DNA of 64,000 bases from Methanomassiliicoccus sp. (GTDB lineage Archaea > Thermoplasmatota > Thermoplasmata > Methanomassiliicoccales > Methanomassiliicoccaceae): contig JAAYAX010000004.1 of NCBI GenBank assembly GCA_012719175.1, positions 186,001 to 250,000 of the forward strand. The letters run 5' to 3'. Below, one piece after another: positions 33,744 to 42,331 of the stretch. The position numbers and the translations under genes are program-made. The notes under the pieces were generated by a model that saw only the letters and a program-made list of their open reading frames with translations, made no database searches and was not told the DNA's origin. The first letter of the stretch is position 1, and every line of letters starts with the position of its first letter.

Positions 33744-34202
33744 TCAGACCCGCTGGAAGGTGGCCATGGCCTCGCCGTACTGCAACACCTTACCCACCAT
33801 CGCCTTCTCAAGACGCACCTTCGAGGCCCCAGGACGGAGGTCGAGAGGTTCACCAAGACCGTATACCTTGAAATAGTAACGATGGGGCCTTCCTCTCGGG
33901 GGGCACGGGCCCATGTACCCCAGCTCCCTTCCGGTGTTCAGACCCTGGGATGAACCTGGCAGCTCCGTGGGATGCTCCTCATGAGATATGTTCTCCGGTA
34001 TCAGGTTCGTGCCCTTGATGTTCCATATGAGCCAGTGATCGAAGGTCCCTGTGGGGCAGTCAGGGTCGTCCATTATCAAGGCGAGGTATTCGCTGGTACA
34101 CCCCCTGATACTTACCGGAGGAGACATCTCCTCGCCCTCACAGGTATATCTAGCTGGAAAGGTCTTGAAGCTCAGCTCGATCGTCAGGTCATCGTCCGCC
34201 AA
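33744..34202 (-). CDS. YbhB/YbcL (PEBP) family protein
   Basis: The 152-aa protein carries the phosphatidylethanolamine-binding-protein motifs: FPARYTCEGEEMSPPVS at the start, IMDDPDCPTGTFDHWLIWNI, NTGRELGYMGPCPPRG, and HRYYFKVYGL. The family is known as YbhB/YbcL or Raf-kinase-inhibitor-like; in prokaryotes the physiological role is uncertain. It is on the same strand as the hemerythrin gene, 39 nt upstream. No signal peptide is seen. Confidence 0.88.
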   Translation of the reverse strand: MADDDLTIELSFKTFPARYTCEGEEMSPPVSIRGCTSEYLALIMDDPDCPTGTFDHWLIWNIKGTNLIPENISHEEHPTELPGSSQGLNTGRELGYMGPCPPRGRPHRYYFKVYGLGEPLDLRPGASKVRLEKAMVGKVLQYGEAMATFQRV

Positions 34203-34321
34203 CGGTAATCACCCCTGGCGACCGTAATCAGAGGTCATCTGAGTATGGCCACCATGAGAACGATAATGCCCTGCCGCACAGTAATAGTTTACCTTCGCTC
34301 GCTCCGCGAAGTGGAAGAGTT

Positions 34322-35362
34322 CTAAAGTAGGGGCGACTCCTTCAACGTCAGCGTAGGTCCTGTGGGATCCACTTCCGCCCGAACGCCCAGGGGCAGTATC
34401 ATCTGCGGGTCGGTGTGACCGAAGTCCATGTTCATTATGATGGGCAGGTCTGACCTGCCGAACTCCTCGGTCACCGTCCTCACGATGATGCGTTCCACCT
34501 CCCGTCGCTGCTGGGAAGTGTACCCACGCCATCGCCCGAACAGTAGCGCGGATATGTTCTCGAACACCTCCATGGTCCCGTAGTTGCGCATGATCTGCTT
34601 CAGCCGCGTGAGGGATGTCATTTGCTCCGTAGCCTCCATGAACAGGACCTTGTCCTTCCAGAAGGTGTGCGGCGGCCAGAACCGCGTGCCCTTCAGTACC
34701 TCCATGACCTCGATGCACCCTCCGAACAAGGTCCCCTCCGCTCTTCCCTCGCCCTGCAGAACCTTCCACCTCGGCGCCCTCTTCTTGCGAGAGATGCTTC
34801 CGACCGAGGAGTCCAGCGACCAGTCGGGATACCCCTCACTGTACGACGGCGAGGGCCGGTACGTGTGCTCCGCGCTGGGGTGGAACAACATCTCCCGCAG
34901 GTGCTCCAGGCTCCGAGGATAGTGGCGTATCTGCGATATACCGGCCATTACAGTGGGGCCGTAGAAGGTGACCATCCCCTTGTAGGCCAGGTAGGTGAGG
35001 AGGGTGGTGGTGTCGGAGAACCCCATGAGCACCTTCGGCCGCTCGATGATGTCCTGGATGCGCAGGTGAGGGAGCACCCGCACCGAGTCGTCCCCTCCTA
35101 TGGTGGCGATGATGGCGTCGATCCCGGGGTCCATGAAAGCATCGTTGATGTCCTGACCTCGGAGGTGGGGGTTGAGGCGCATAAGGTAGTTCGGCCTCCT
35201 GGTGTGCTCCATCTCTACCACCTCCAGGCCTAGCTCGTCCCTTAGCACCGAGACGCCGTGTTGGTACACCTTGGGAAAGATGTACGGTCCCGCCAGTGAT
35301 GGCGAGATCACCGCCACCACGCTCCCCTCCTTCAGGCGGCGGGGCTTGACCGGCACTGTCAA
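34322..35362 (-). CDS. Peptidase S66 (LD-carboxypeptidase / MccF-like) protein
   Basis: The 346-aa protein shows the S66 plan: VVAVISPSLAGPYIFPK, the catalytic-serine region ATIGGDDSVRVLPHL, GFSDTTTLLTYLAYKG, FGGCIEVM, and near the end FGHTDPQMILPLGV, which holds the His/Glu partners. Family members cleave muropeptides or microcin-type adducts; archaea of this kind lack murein, so the substrate is probably a peptide adduct. The start is a TTG at 35362 overlapping the ACT stop, or a GTG at 35356. It forms an overlapping unit with the ACT and PaaK genes. Confidence 0.8.
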   Translation of the reverse strand: MTVPVKPRRLKEGSVVAVISPSLAGPYIFPKVYQHGVSVLRDELGLEVVEMEHTRRPNYLMRLNPHLRGQDINDAFMDPGIDAIIATIGGDDSVRVLPHLRIQDIIERPKVLMGFSDTTTLLTYLAYKGMVTFYGPTVMAGISQIRHYPRSLEHLREMLFHPSAEHTYRPSPSYSEGYPDWSLDSSVGSISRKKRAPRWKVLQGEGRAEGTLFGGCIEVMEVLKGTRFWPPHTFWKDKVLFMEATEQMTSLTRLKQIMRNYGTMEVFENISALLFGRWRGYTSQQRREVERIIVRTVTEEFGRSDLPIIMNMDFGHTDPQMILPLGVRAEVDPTGPTLTLKESPLL

Positions 35363-35784
35363 TCCAGCTCCGACCTCTCCAGCAGCTGACCGCCGCCGTC
35401 CAGCAACGCGCGGATAGCGTCTTCGACCTGGTCCACGCGCAGGATAAGGACCGCGGCGGGACGGCCGGAGTAGGCGTAGGCGTACTCGATGTTGATGTCC
35501 GCGTCGCCCAGGATCTTGGCGATCTCCTTGAGGCCGCCGGGCTCGTCCCTCATCCTCACCCCGATGACATCGGTGGATGAGACCACGTATCCCAGGTCCG
35601 CGAGCCTCTGTTGGGCCTTCTCGGGATTGCTGACCAGGGCTCTTACCACGCCGAACCCGCTGGCCTCCGCTATGGAGAAGGCCAGGATGTTCACGTCCTC
35701 CGATTCCAGCACTTCTGCGATGGCTGCCAGGCGTCCTGGCTTGTTCTCCGCGAATATTGATAACTGCTTGATTACGTACTTCAT
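35359..35784 (-). CDS. Tandem ACT-domain protein
   Basis: The 141-aa protein consists of two ACT domains: IKQLSIFAENKPGRLAAIAE (1-70) and VIGVRMRDEPGGLKEIAKIL (72-141). ACT domains bind amino acids and act allosterically. Stand-alone ACT-ACT genes next to phenylacetate-CoA ligase are frequent in archaea. The start overlaps the paaK stop as TGATG, and its own stop overlaps the S66 start. A role in sensing aromatic amino acids is inferred from this pairing. Confidence 0.85.
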   Translation of the reverse strand: MKYVIKQLSIFAENKPGRLAAIAEVLESEDVNILAFSIAEASGFGVVRALVSNPEKAQQRLADLGYVVSSTDVIGVRMRDEPGGLKEIAKILGDADINIEYAYAYSGRPAAVLILRVDQVEDAIRALLDGGGQLLERSELD

Positions 35785-37085
35785 CAGATCTGCCTCCTGT
35801 CCACGACCCTCTTGGCCTTTCCCTCGAAGCGGGTGAGCGTCCCTGGTGATACCAGCTCCACATCGACGGCCACGTTGAGATCGTTCTTTAGCACGTGGAC
35901 CACCTTCCCCTTGAGCCGTATCAGGTCATCGAGCTTGTCCGAGAACGCCGCGCTCTTCAGCTCCACCCGCACCATCATGGTGTCCAGCGCCCCTTTTCGA
36001 TCCACCACGATCTGGAAGTGCTCCCCCAGCTCGGGGATGGACATGAGCGAGTACTCCACCTGCGAGGGGAACACGTTGATGCCGCGGATGATGAGCATGT
36101 CATCGACACGGCCGGTGATGCGGGAGATCCGCGTATGGCAGCGGCCGCAGGCGCACTCATCATTATGGTAGGAGGTGATGTCTCCGATGCGGTAACGGAT
36201 CATGGGGAGAGCTTCCTTCTGCAGCATGGTGATCACCAGCTCGCCCTTCTCTCCCGGACCTAGCCTCTCCCCGGTGTCAGGGTCTATTACTTCCACGTAG
36301 GCAAGGTCCCCCCAGATGTGGATCCCGTTCTGCTCGGTGCACTCGGTGAACAGGGGACCGGACAGCTCCGAGGTCCCGTAGATATCGTAGGCCTTGATGC
36401 CGGTGTTGTTCTGGATGCGGGTGCGCATCTCCTCGGACCAGGGCTCCGCCCCCAGTATGGCCGTTCTCAGCTGGGTGTCCCTCTGTATGTCCACACCCAT
36501 CTTCTGGGCGACCTCCGACATATGCAGCATGTACGAGGGGGTGCACGCCACTGCCGTGACCTTCAGGTCCTGTATGAGCTCGATCTGTCGCTCGGTGTTG
36601 CCCACTGAGGCCGGGACCACGGTAGCGCCGATCTTCTCCGCCCCGTAATGGAGCCCCAGGCCACCGGTGAACAGGCCGTAGCCGTAGCTCACCTGAATTA
36701 CATCCCTCCGCCCCAGCCCGATGGAGGTCAGGCCCCTGGCCACTGATGTGGACCAGTTGTCCAGGTCTCGTTGCGTGTAGCCTACCACGGTAGGCTTCCC
36801 GGTGGTGCCGGAGGAGACATGATAGCGGACAAGGTCCTCCTGGCTGCCTGTGAACATCTTGTCAGGGTAGTTGTCGCGGAGGTCCTTCTTGTACATGAAC
36901 GGCAGCTTGGAGATGTCGTCCAACGAGCGGATATCATCGGGATGCACCTTGGCCATCTTCATACGGGAACTGTAGAAGTCGGAGAAGGAGTACAGACGAT
37001 ACACCAGGGTCTTCAAAAGCTTGAACTGCAAGGCCTCGAGGTCGGCCCGCGACATCTCTTCCATCCGGGGGTCCCAGTATCTCAC
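35784..37085 (-). CDS. paaK: Phenylacetate-CoA ligase (aryl-CoA ligase)
   Basis: This AMP-forming ligase (433 aa) activates phenylacetate or a related aryl acid to its CoA thioester. Visible motifs: YHVSSGTTGKPTVVGY near residue 95, YGYGLFTGGLGLHYGAE, AYDIYGTSELSGP, MIRYRIGDIT, a CACGRCHTR zinc-like motif, and ITGRVDDMLIIRGINVFPSQVE. GTG at 37085 after AGGTGAT sets the start (VRYWDPRMEEMS); the open frame continues to 37481 without family resemblance. In archaea the enzyme usually serves fermentation of aromatic amino acids through indolepyruvate oxidoreductase, which is not in this window. Confidence 0.9.
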   Translation of the reverse strand: MRYWDPRMEEMSRADLEALQFKLLKTLVYRLYSFSDFYSSRMKMAKVHPDDIRSLDDISKLPFMYKKDLRDNYPDKMFTGSQEDLVRYHVSSGTTGKPTVVGYTQRDLDNWSTSVARGLTSIGLGRRDVIQVSYGYGLFTGGLGLHYGAEKIGATVVPASVGNTERQIELIQDLKVTAVACTPSYMLHMSEVAQKMGVDIQRDTQLRTAILGAEPWSEEMRTRIQNNTGIKAYDIYGTSELSGPLFTECTEQNGIHIWGDLAYVEVIDPDTGERLGPGEKGELVITMLQKEALPMIRYRIGDITSYHNDECACGRCHTRISRITGRVDDMLIIRGINVFPSQVEYSLMSIPELGEHFQIVVDRKGALDTMMVRVELKSAAFSDKLDDLIRLKGKVVHVLKNDLNVAVDVELVSPGTLTRFEGKAKRVVDRRQI

Positions 37086-37205
37086 ATTATCACCTATCCG
37101 CTCCCTGTAGTGCTCGCATGCGGCGAACCCAGGGGGCTGGAAATGACTTAGCTTGCTAGAGCATGCCACGCAAGATATTTCACACTTACCACCACCTTCC
37201 ACAGG

Positions 37206-37802
37206 ATGATGGAGCCCGACGCTCCAGGGCAGCGACGGATAGACAGATTGATTACCTGGTCGGGGAGTACACGTGAGGTGGAACGGCGTAGCGTCCTGAT
37301 CATCGAGAGCATCCCTCAGTACCAGGACCCCTCCGAGGGGGCCATGCTCAGCGAGGTCCTGGAGATGGCCAGTACAGACTATTTCGAGCTGCACACGGTG
37401 TCCAACAAGAGCGACCTTCTGGACATGCTCGAGGACCGGGCGTTCATGAGGCGGTTCAAGATAGTGCACATGTCCGGGCACGGTGACGAGGAGAAGCCGA
37501 ACTTCCTCCTGCCCCGGGGGAGCATAAACGCCTCGGAGTTCCCCATCGACTGCTTCCGTAACAAGACCGTTTGCATGTCCGCGTGTACTTTGGGAAAGAA
37601 AAGGTTCGTAACACCGTTCATGGAGCGCACGGACGCCCGCTACGTAATCGGCCCTCGCCGCAGCCCCTACTTCATCGATGCCACCTTGTTCTTCCTCACT
37701 TTCTATTACTGGACGAACCGTCGGCGGCTGGGTATTCAGGCTTCCTTCAATAGGGCGATGAAGAGCGGGGTCAGAGGGGATTGGTCTCTATGGGTCCCGT
37801 GA
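37206..37802 (+). CDS. Caspase-like (CHAT-type) protein
   Basis: The 198-aa protein has the dyad pattern of the caspase/CHAT fold: HMSGHGDEE with His92 and TVCMSACTLG with Cys127, 35 residues apart, each at the end of a hydrophobic strand (RRFKIVHM, RNKTVCMS). RRSVLIIESIPQ supplies the first strand. The C-terminus (VIGPRRSPYFIDATLFFLTF) matches the CHAT end. No partner domain is fused. It begins after the divergent paaK gene and is followed by a kinase. CHAT proteases act in stress, cell-death and defence systems; the role here is unknown. It could be a non-peptidase relative. Confidence 0.55.
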   Translation: MMEPDAPGQRRIDRLITWSGSTREVERRSVLIIESIPQYQDPSEGAMLSEVLEMASTDYFELHTVSNKSDLLDMLEDRAFMRRFKIVHMSGHGDEEKPNFLLPRGSINASEFPIDCFRNKTVCMSACTLGKKRFVTPFMERTDARYVIGPRRSPYFIDATLFFLTFYYWTNRRRLGIQASFNRAMKSGVRGDWSLWVP

Positions 37803-37907
37803 TACGGCCCTTTGTCCGTTCATGAAAAATATTATTCGTGTTATCCTATTTGTATAGGAAAGGTTAACGTCCTACCTAACCGCTTTCTGTGCTAAACAGT
37901 AGCTTGC

Positions 37908-38975
37908 TTGGGGAACCTTATTATGACCATACCGATAGGGATACTTGTCGTTGACGGTGCTGGCCGCATCCAGATCACCAACCAGACCCGCCAGGACATT
38001 TGGGGCGGGAGGGCGCCCACAACGGAGATCGACGAGCATAACGGATGCGATGGCTGGTGGCCGGAGACCGGCGTGCCACTTCGGCCCGAGGAGTGGCCTG
38101 TGCAGCGGGCGATCAGGAACGGGGAGGCCACAGTGGGGCTGATGGTGGATATTAAAAAAACCGATTGCACGAAGGCCAAGGTGCTTATCACCACGGTACC
38201 GGTTAAGAGCGAGAGCGGAAAGGTGGTGGGAGCGGTGACCACCTTGCAGGATTACACCGAGCACCTCCGCATGGAGCGGGAGATGCTGGAGGAGAAGGAG
38301 AGGCTGGAGCTTTACCTGGACGTCCTGTCCCATGATGTCAACAACCTGAACCTGGCCATAAGGGGCAACCTGGAGCTTTTCCGCGCGAGGGCGGGGGTCG
38401 GTCTGCAGGGAGGTGCCTACCTGGACAATGCCGAGCGCATGCTAAACGAGGTCGGCGATCTGGTCGAGAACATTAACAAGCTGCAGATGCTGGGGAAGGG
38501 GAAGGCCGTCCATCATCCCATGCCCCTGTCGCAGGTGCTGGAGGAGACGGTCATCTCCAGGCAGCGGACCCCGGGCCGCAAGGTAGTGATCGACACCGAC
38601 ATCAAGGACGGGTTGGTCGTGGAGGCCAACGAGCTCCTCCGGGACGTGTTCTCTAATCTGATCCACAATGCCATCAAGTACACCCCCGATCCGGTCCAGT
38701 TGACGGTCACTGCCGAGCGCACCCTGTTCAACGGCAGGGACACCTGTCGCGTGGTGGTGGAGGACAACGGCTGTGGCATACCGGATGACTTTAAGATCAG
38801 GATATTCAATCGATTCGAGCGGGGAAGCCCCAACACCACTGGTAGGGGGCTGGGCCTGTACCTCGTCAAGAATATAATCGAAGGCTTCGGCGGCAGCGTG
38901 TGGGTGGAGGACCGTGTGGCCGGCGAAAGGAACTATGGGGCAAGGTTCGTGCTGAACCTCCCCTGCGTCAGATGA
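37908..38975 (+). CDS. PAS-domain sensor histidine kinase
   Basis: The 355-aa protein starts with a PAS domain (about 5-125, IPIGILVVDGAGRIQITNQT), then a coiled-coil linker rich in Glu (MEREMLEEKERLELYL), the phospho-acceptor His in VLSHDVNNLNLAIRG, the N box NLIHNAIKYTPDP, and the G boxes EDNGCGIPDDFK and GRGLGLYLVKNI. The start is TTG 37908, or ATG 37923. There is no membrane segment, so it is cytoplasmic. No response regulator follows; the receiver-containing protein at 31545 could be a partner. Confidence 0.85.
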   Translation: MGNLIMTIPIGILVVDGAGRIQITNQTRQDIWGGRAPTTEIDEHNGCDGWWPETGVPLRPEEWPVQRAIRNGEATVGLMVDIKKTDCTKAKVLITTVPVKSESGKVVGAVTTLQDYTEHLRMEREMLEEKERLELYLDVLSHDVNNLNLAIRGNLELFRARAGVGLQGGAYLDNAERMLNEVGDLVENINKLQMLGKGKAVHHPMPLSQVLEETVISRQRTPGRKVVIDTDIKDGLVVEANELLRDVFSNLIHNAIKYTPDPVQLTVTAERTLFNGRDTCRVVVEDNGCGIPDDFKIRIFNRFERGSPNTTGRGLGLYLVKNIIEGFGGSVWVEDRVAGERNYGARFVLNLPCVR

Positions 38976-38988
38976 ATGTGTCTACTGC

Positions 38989-40506
38989 CTACTTAACCTG
39001 ATAGTGATCGGCCACATCGTATCTCCTCATCTCACCGTAGGTATGCAGCCCGTCGGCCTCCAGGGTGGATATGGCCCCGTGGCCGCCGCATACCAGTAAG
39101 CGAGAGTTTCTGGCCTGGAGCACCGGGTCTAGGTCCTTGGCGATGCTGATGAGGTCCTTGCGTTCCTCCCTGGCCCTCTCCGAATCTACATTGACGGTCG
39201 TCATGAGGTTCTTGGCCAGGGTGGCGAATTCTTCCATCTCCGGGGTCAAGGAGTCGAAGTTGATCAGGCAGTCGCCGGTGAAGAGTAGGCCTTCATCCTC
39301 GCACAGGTAGAACACGTGGCCGTGCAGGTGCCCGCCCAGCGATTCCAGTATCTCGAACTTCAGACCGCAGATCTCCACCACCTCTAAGATTGGAAGGCCC
39401 ATGCGCGTGCCCCTTGGCTCCGTGGGAATGAGGCGCACCTTGGATGGAGGATTGAACATGGAGAACAGGTTGATGAGCTTGGTGTACACCTCGCCCAGGA
39501 TGGAGCCCTGCATCTGCGACCCGTAGGCGCGGTTGGCGGCACGGATGATGTCCACCGACCCTGGGTGGAGGTAGGCGGAAGAGTCGTAGAACGCCGCACC
39601 CCCAGAATGGTCAGCATCGGCATGGGTGATGAAAAGGCCCTCGATCTCCCTGACGTCCAGGCCAAAATGGCTGATCATCTCCACTATCTCCCGGTGGTAG
39701 ATTCCGAAGCCTGTGTCGAACATGGCGATGCGCCCCTGGTTGCTGAGAACGTAGACCGATCCACCGCAGGGCAGCTGGAAGCAGTACAGCATCCCTCCAG
39801 TGCTCAGGGGGACCTGCTGCACCATGGAGTAAAAACCCATCCCCGTGGTCTGCCGCAGGGTACGCCCGGTCTTGAGTATGGACTCGAACACCATGTGTGG
39901 ATCTCTACCCAGTGAGGTCAGCTCCTGGGCGATATGGTTGGAATCGTGCAGGAGGCGCATGAGGAACTCCTCATCCATACCGATGATCTCCCGCAGCTCC
40001 TGGGCGAAGCGAATGTAGAAGACGGTGTCGTCCAGCTTCTTGCCGGTGCCGTCATATTCCAGGATCTCCAATCTCCACCGGGCCTTGAGCTCGGTGAGGA
40101 GCCGGTCGGCTATACCATCGTTGTCCAGGGTAAGGGAGACGGTGAGCTGGCCGGGGTGCTTTCCCTTGTCATCAAAGTCCAGGAAGGCGATGTTGGCGCC
40201 AGCCCCGGTGGTGTGGCTAAGGAACTCGAAGAGCATTCCCGGCTCATCCGGCAGGTAAACCGAGAACTTGAGGAAACGAAGTGTAGCTAATGAAGTCTGA
40301 AGGTAACCGATGGCCTGGAGGTCCCGCGTGATCTTCTCCGGCGCCCCCTCCTCCGCATCCACCTGGAAGAAGACGATATGGGGATCGATCCTCCGGTCGT
40401 AATCGACACGATGGATATTGCCTCCATGGCTCTTGATGATCTCAGCGGCATGATGAAGAGCACCGGGATCATCTGGCATTCTAGCGATGAAAGAGAAAGT
40501 CTGCAC
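38989..40506 (-). CDS. ACT-ACT-metallo-beta-lactamase fusion protein
   Basis: Residues 1-75 (FSFIARMPDDPGALHHAAEI) and 78-155 (FSVYLPDEPGMLFEFLSHTT) are ACT-type domains; about 155-235 is a helical linker; and from 240 to the end is an MBL fold with THADADHSG (HxDxDH), GGHLHGHVF, FTGDCLI and a final VCGGHG. The fold resembles flavodiiron-type or glyoxalase-like hydrolases. The combination suggests an amino-acid-controlled hydrolase or redox enzyme. It converges with the kinase gene (13 nt between stops). Substrate unknown. Confidence 0.8.
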   Translation of the reverse strand: MQTFSFIARMPDDPGALHHAAEIIKSHGGNIHRVDYDRRIDPHIVFFQVDAEEGAPEKITRDLQAIGYLQTSLATLRFLKFSVYLPDEPGMLFEFLSHTTGAGANIAFLDFDDKGKHPGQLTVSLTLDNDGIADRLLTELKARWRLEILEYDGTGKKLDDTVFYIRFAQELREIIGMDEEFLMRLLHDSNHIAQELTSLGRDPHMVFESILKTGRTLRQTTGMGFYSMVQQVPLSTGGMLYCFQLPCGGSVYVLSNQGRIAMFDTGFGIYHREIVEMISHFGLDVREIEGLFITHADADHSGGAAFYDSSAYLHPGSVDIIRAANRAYGSQMQGSILGEVYTKLINLFSMFNPPSKVRLIPTEPRGTRMGLPILEVVEICGLKFEILESLGGHLHGHVFYLCEDEGLLFTGDCLINFDSLTPEMEEFATLAKNLMTTVNVDSERAREERKDLISIAKDLDPVLQARNSRLLVCGGHGAISTLEADGLHTYGEMRRYDVADHYQVK

Positions 40507-40952
40507 GGACCCTCAGAGGGCTACCTTACCATAAAAAAGTTCTAGACTTTTTCACTTGGGAGAACTATATGATGAGAATGGCCAAAAGTTTTCCATCAAT
40601 ACTCATTCTTCATCCTAGCAGGAGACATGGAACTGTCTAATATTAAACACATTAGCTAATTAGTAAATAAATTTATGATTATACGTTATTTGCAGTAATA
40701 ATATATGTATATACTAAACTGTTAAACTTTCTATTCTGTTGAACAAATAACGCTACTTCCGGTCAGACAGGTTCCAAAAGTGTAATAAAAATTTGGGCTC
40801 AAGAACAACGAAGCAGTTTATTCTCCCTGGCTTGAAAATAAATATATTCATTATTTAATATGATATTATTCTAAGGAGTAAAAACGTGATAGCCAGCCTG
40901 CATAATATCAAAGTATTTATATTATTTGTTCTAATCTAATTTTAGTGAGAAC
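40507..40952. other. AT-rich intergenic stretch
   Basis: Long A/T tracts with several TATA-like sites (for example AATAAATATATTC at about 40840). No coding frame or clear hairpin was found. ATTTATATTATTTG at about 40915-40928 is the likely promoter for the fasciclin gene that follows. Confidence 0.4.
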
Positions 40953-41390
40953 ATGAACAACATCATCGAGACCATACGGGACATAGAAGAGCTATCGATG
41001 TTCGCCGACATCATCGATCTTGTTGGCATGAAACCATTGCTTACCGGCGAAGGTCCATTCACCGTATTTGCACCGTCTAACGATGCTCTTGTCCAAATAA
41101 CAGACGAGGAGATCGACCAATTGGACCAGAACCCTACGTTGACGCGGGGAATGGTATATGCCCACATAGTGCTCGGCAAGCTCTTGTTGAGTGACATCAT
41201 GGATAGGTCCATGATATTCACGATCACCGAGGATGAGATGACAATAAGCGATGTCGAGAACACTCTAAAAATAAATGCGTCCGAAGTCAAAACAGCAGAT
41301 ATCGAGTGTTCTAACGGCATCGTCCACGTTATCGACTATCCTTTGAAGGTAACAAGGAAGGTGATCATGGAGAAAGTAGAGGCGATATGA
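40953..41390 (+). CDS. Fasciclin (FAS1)-domain protein
   Basis: The 145-aa protein is one FAS1 domain: LSMFADIIDLVGMKPLL, GPFTVFAPSNDALVQ (H1 motif), YAHIVLGKLLLSDI, and SNGIVHVIDYPL (H2 motif). FAS1 domains mediate adhesion on cell surfaces, but no signal peptide is visible, so this form is likely cytoplasmic or exported differently. It is more AT-rich than its neighbours and stands alone, which may point to transfer. Confidence 0.85.
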   Translation: MNNIIETIRDIEELSMFADIIDLVGMKPLLTGEGPFTVFAPSNDALVQITDEEIDQLDQNPTLTRGMVYAHIVLGKLLLSDIMDRSMIFTITEDEMTISDVENTLKINASEVKTADIECSNGIVHVIDYPLKVTRKVIMEKVEAI

Positions 41391-41505
41391 GCGATAAAGG
41401 TGAAACCTTTTCTTTTAATTATCTTATCTTATGAGACGTTATTATTCTCGTTTTGCTCATTAAGAGGAAAAAATTTAGGAAAAATGGCGGACAATAGGGT
41501 GATTT

Positions 41506-41658
41506 TTACCCTTCTTTTTCTTGTATCTCATACATGTCGCAAAGTTCGCTCAAGAACTGATCATAGGTCCTTCGGAATTTGAGCCGATACAATCTATCCC
41601 GGGTTTCGGGGGAGATCTGTATGCTAGTCTTTCCCTCCGTCGCTCTTTCGTCGGTCAT
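41506..41658 (-). CDS. Ribbon-helix-helix-like small protein (50 aa)
   Basis: A short frame reads TSIQISPETRDRLYRLKFRR followed by TYDQFLSELCDMYE. The strand-helix-helix pattern is that of archaeal ribbon-helix-helix proteins, often antitoxins or repressors. No toxin partner is adjacent. It converges with the fasciclin gene. Confidence 0.55.
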   Translation of the reverse strand: MTDERATEGKTSIQISPETRDRLYRLKFRRTYDQFLSELCDMYEIQEKEG

Positions 41659-41760
41659 ATTGTCACTTCTAGGCAGTAGAGTTTTAAACTATGGATATGA
41701 TAGATTTCATAGATATTATAATTTCTATGTTTTCCAATAGCAGCACTAGAATTATGTTGT

Positions 41761-41958
41761 TCAATAGTTTGTTGCGCTCATTTTTACATTATAGTCAACA
41801 ACGGACTCCCGAATATCAAATTGAAATGCCCCAAGATCGCATCTTAAGCGGTTTTCGTTCTCGGAATGAATAACAATCATCGACTCCGTTCCCCCTTCCT
41901 TATGTAATGAGGAGGAGAACGCCGGGAGCGAGAACGATGTAATTTCTTCTTTTTTCAT
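41761..41958 (-). CDS. Possible small protein (65 aa)
   Basis: The frame starts MKKEEITSFSLPAF and ends KMSATNY. A TTATTAAAAAG element lies about 40 nt upstream of ATG 41958, a plausible TATA box, which is the main reason for listing it. Composition is not strongly protein-like, and there is no domain. The remainder of 41659-42112 holds no other supported gene. Confidence 0.25.
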   Translation of the reverse strand: MKKEEITSFSLPAFSSSLHKEGGTESMIVIHSENENRLRCDLGAFQFDIRESVVDYNVKMSATNY

Positions 41959-42112
41959 GGTAAAAATGGTGGGTAATTTGCATCAAAACTCCCGGCTTTT
42001 TAATAAAAAAACCGCTCCTCTAGGAAACTGGAATCGATAACTAGGGTGCGCCCGTCCTTAAGCGTGATCGACAAGCGCGGAGGACAGTTGATCGTTCGAC
42101 CGGAAGTCCAAT

Positions 42113-42138
42113 AATATATCACTATCCTTTCAAGGATA
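42113..42138 (+). promoter_or_regulatory. TATA box and palindromic operator of the coo operon
   Basis: AATATATC (TATA at 42113-42119) lies about 26 nt before ATG 42140, so the mRNA is probably leaderless. Between them, TATCCTT (42123-42129), TC, and AAGGATA (42132-42138) form a perfect 7-bp palindrome abutting the start codon. A protein bound there would block initiation. Repression by a metal, redox or CO sensor is a reasonable guess. Confidence 0.6.
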
Positions 42139-42139
42139 G

Positions 42140-42331
42140 ATGTGTGAGTCCTCGGTGTTCTGCAAGGACAGGAATGGTGTGCGGTCGGTCCTAACGGATG
42201 CGGTGAGCGTAAGGAGAAGGGATGGCTCCTATGTATGCACCGATATCATCGGTAGGTCGGTCATGCTCAATGATGTCGTCCTGTCGGAGGTGGACCTTAT
42301 CCGGCATCGCATATTCTTCGAGGAGCTGTGA
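42140..42331 (+). CDS. cooT: CooT-like nickel-binding protein
   Basis: The 63-aa protein begins MCESSVFCK and has the strand-rich CooT plan (VRSVLTDAVSVRRRDGSYVC, DIIGRSVML, IRHRIFFEEL). Rhodospirillum CooT binds Ni(II) through its second-residue cysteine, which is kept here as Cys2. It precedes cooC with no gap. It probably delivers nickel for CO dehydrogenase maturation. Confidence 0.7.
   Translation: MCESSVFCKDRNGVRSVLTDAVSVRRRDGSYVCTDIIGRSVMLNDVVLSEVDLIRHRIFFEEL

Noticed and set aside
37086-37481. Extension of paaK to 37481
   Set aside because: The upstream part overlaps the divergent gene at 37206 antisense, and GTG 37085 has a ribosome site and gives the usual family length.
41691-41873. 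60-codon plus-strand frame
   Set aside because: Overlaps a minus-strand candidate with a better promoter; rich in hydrophobic and serine residues from AT-rich DNA, no ribosome site.
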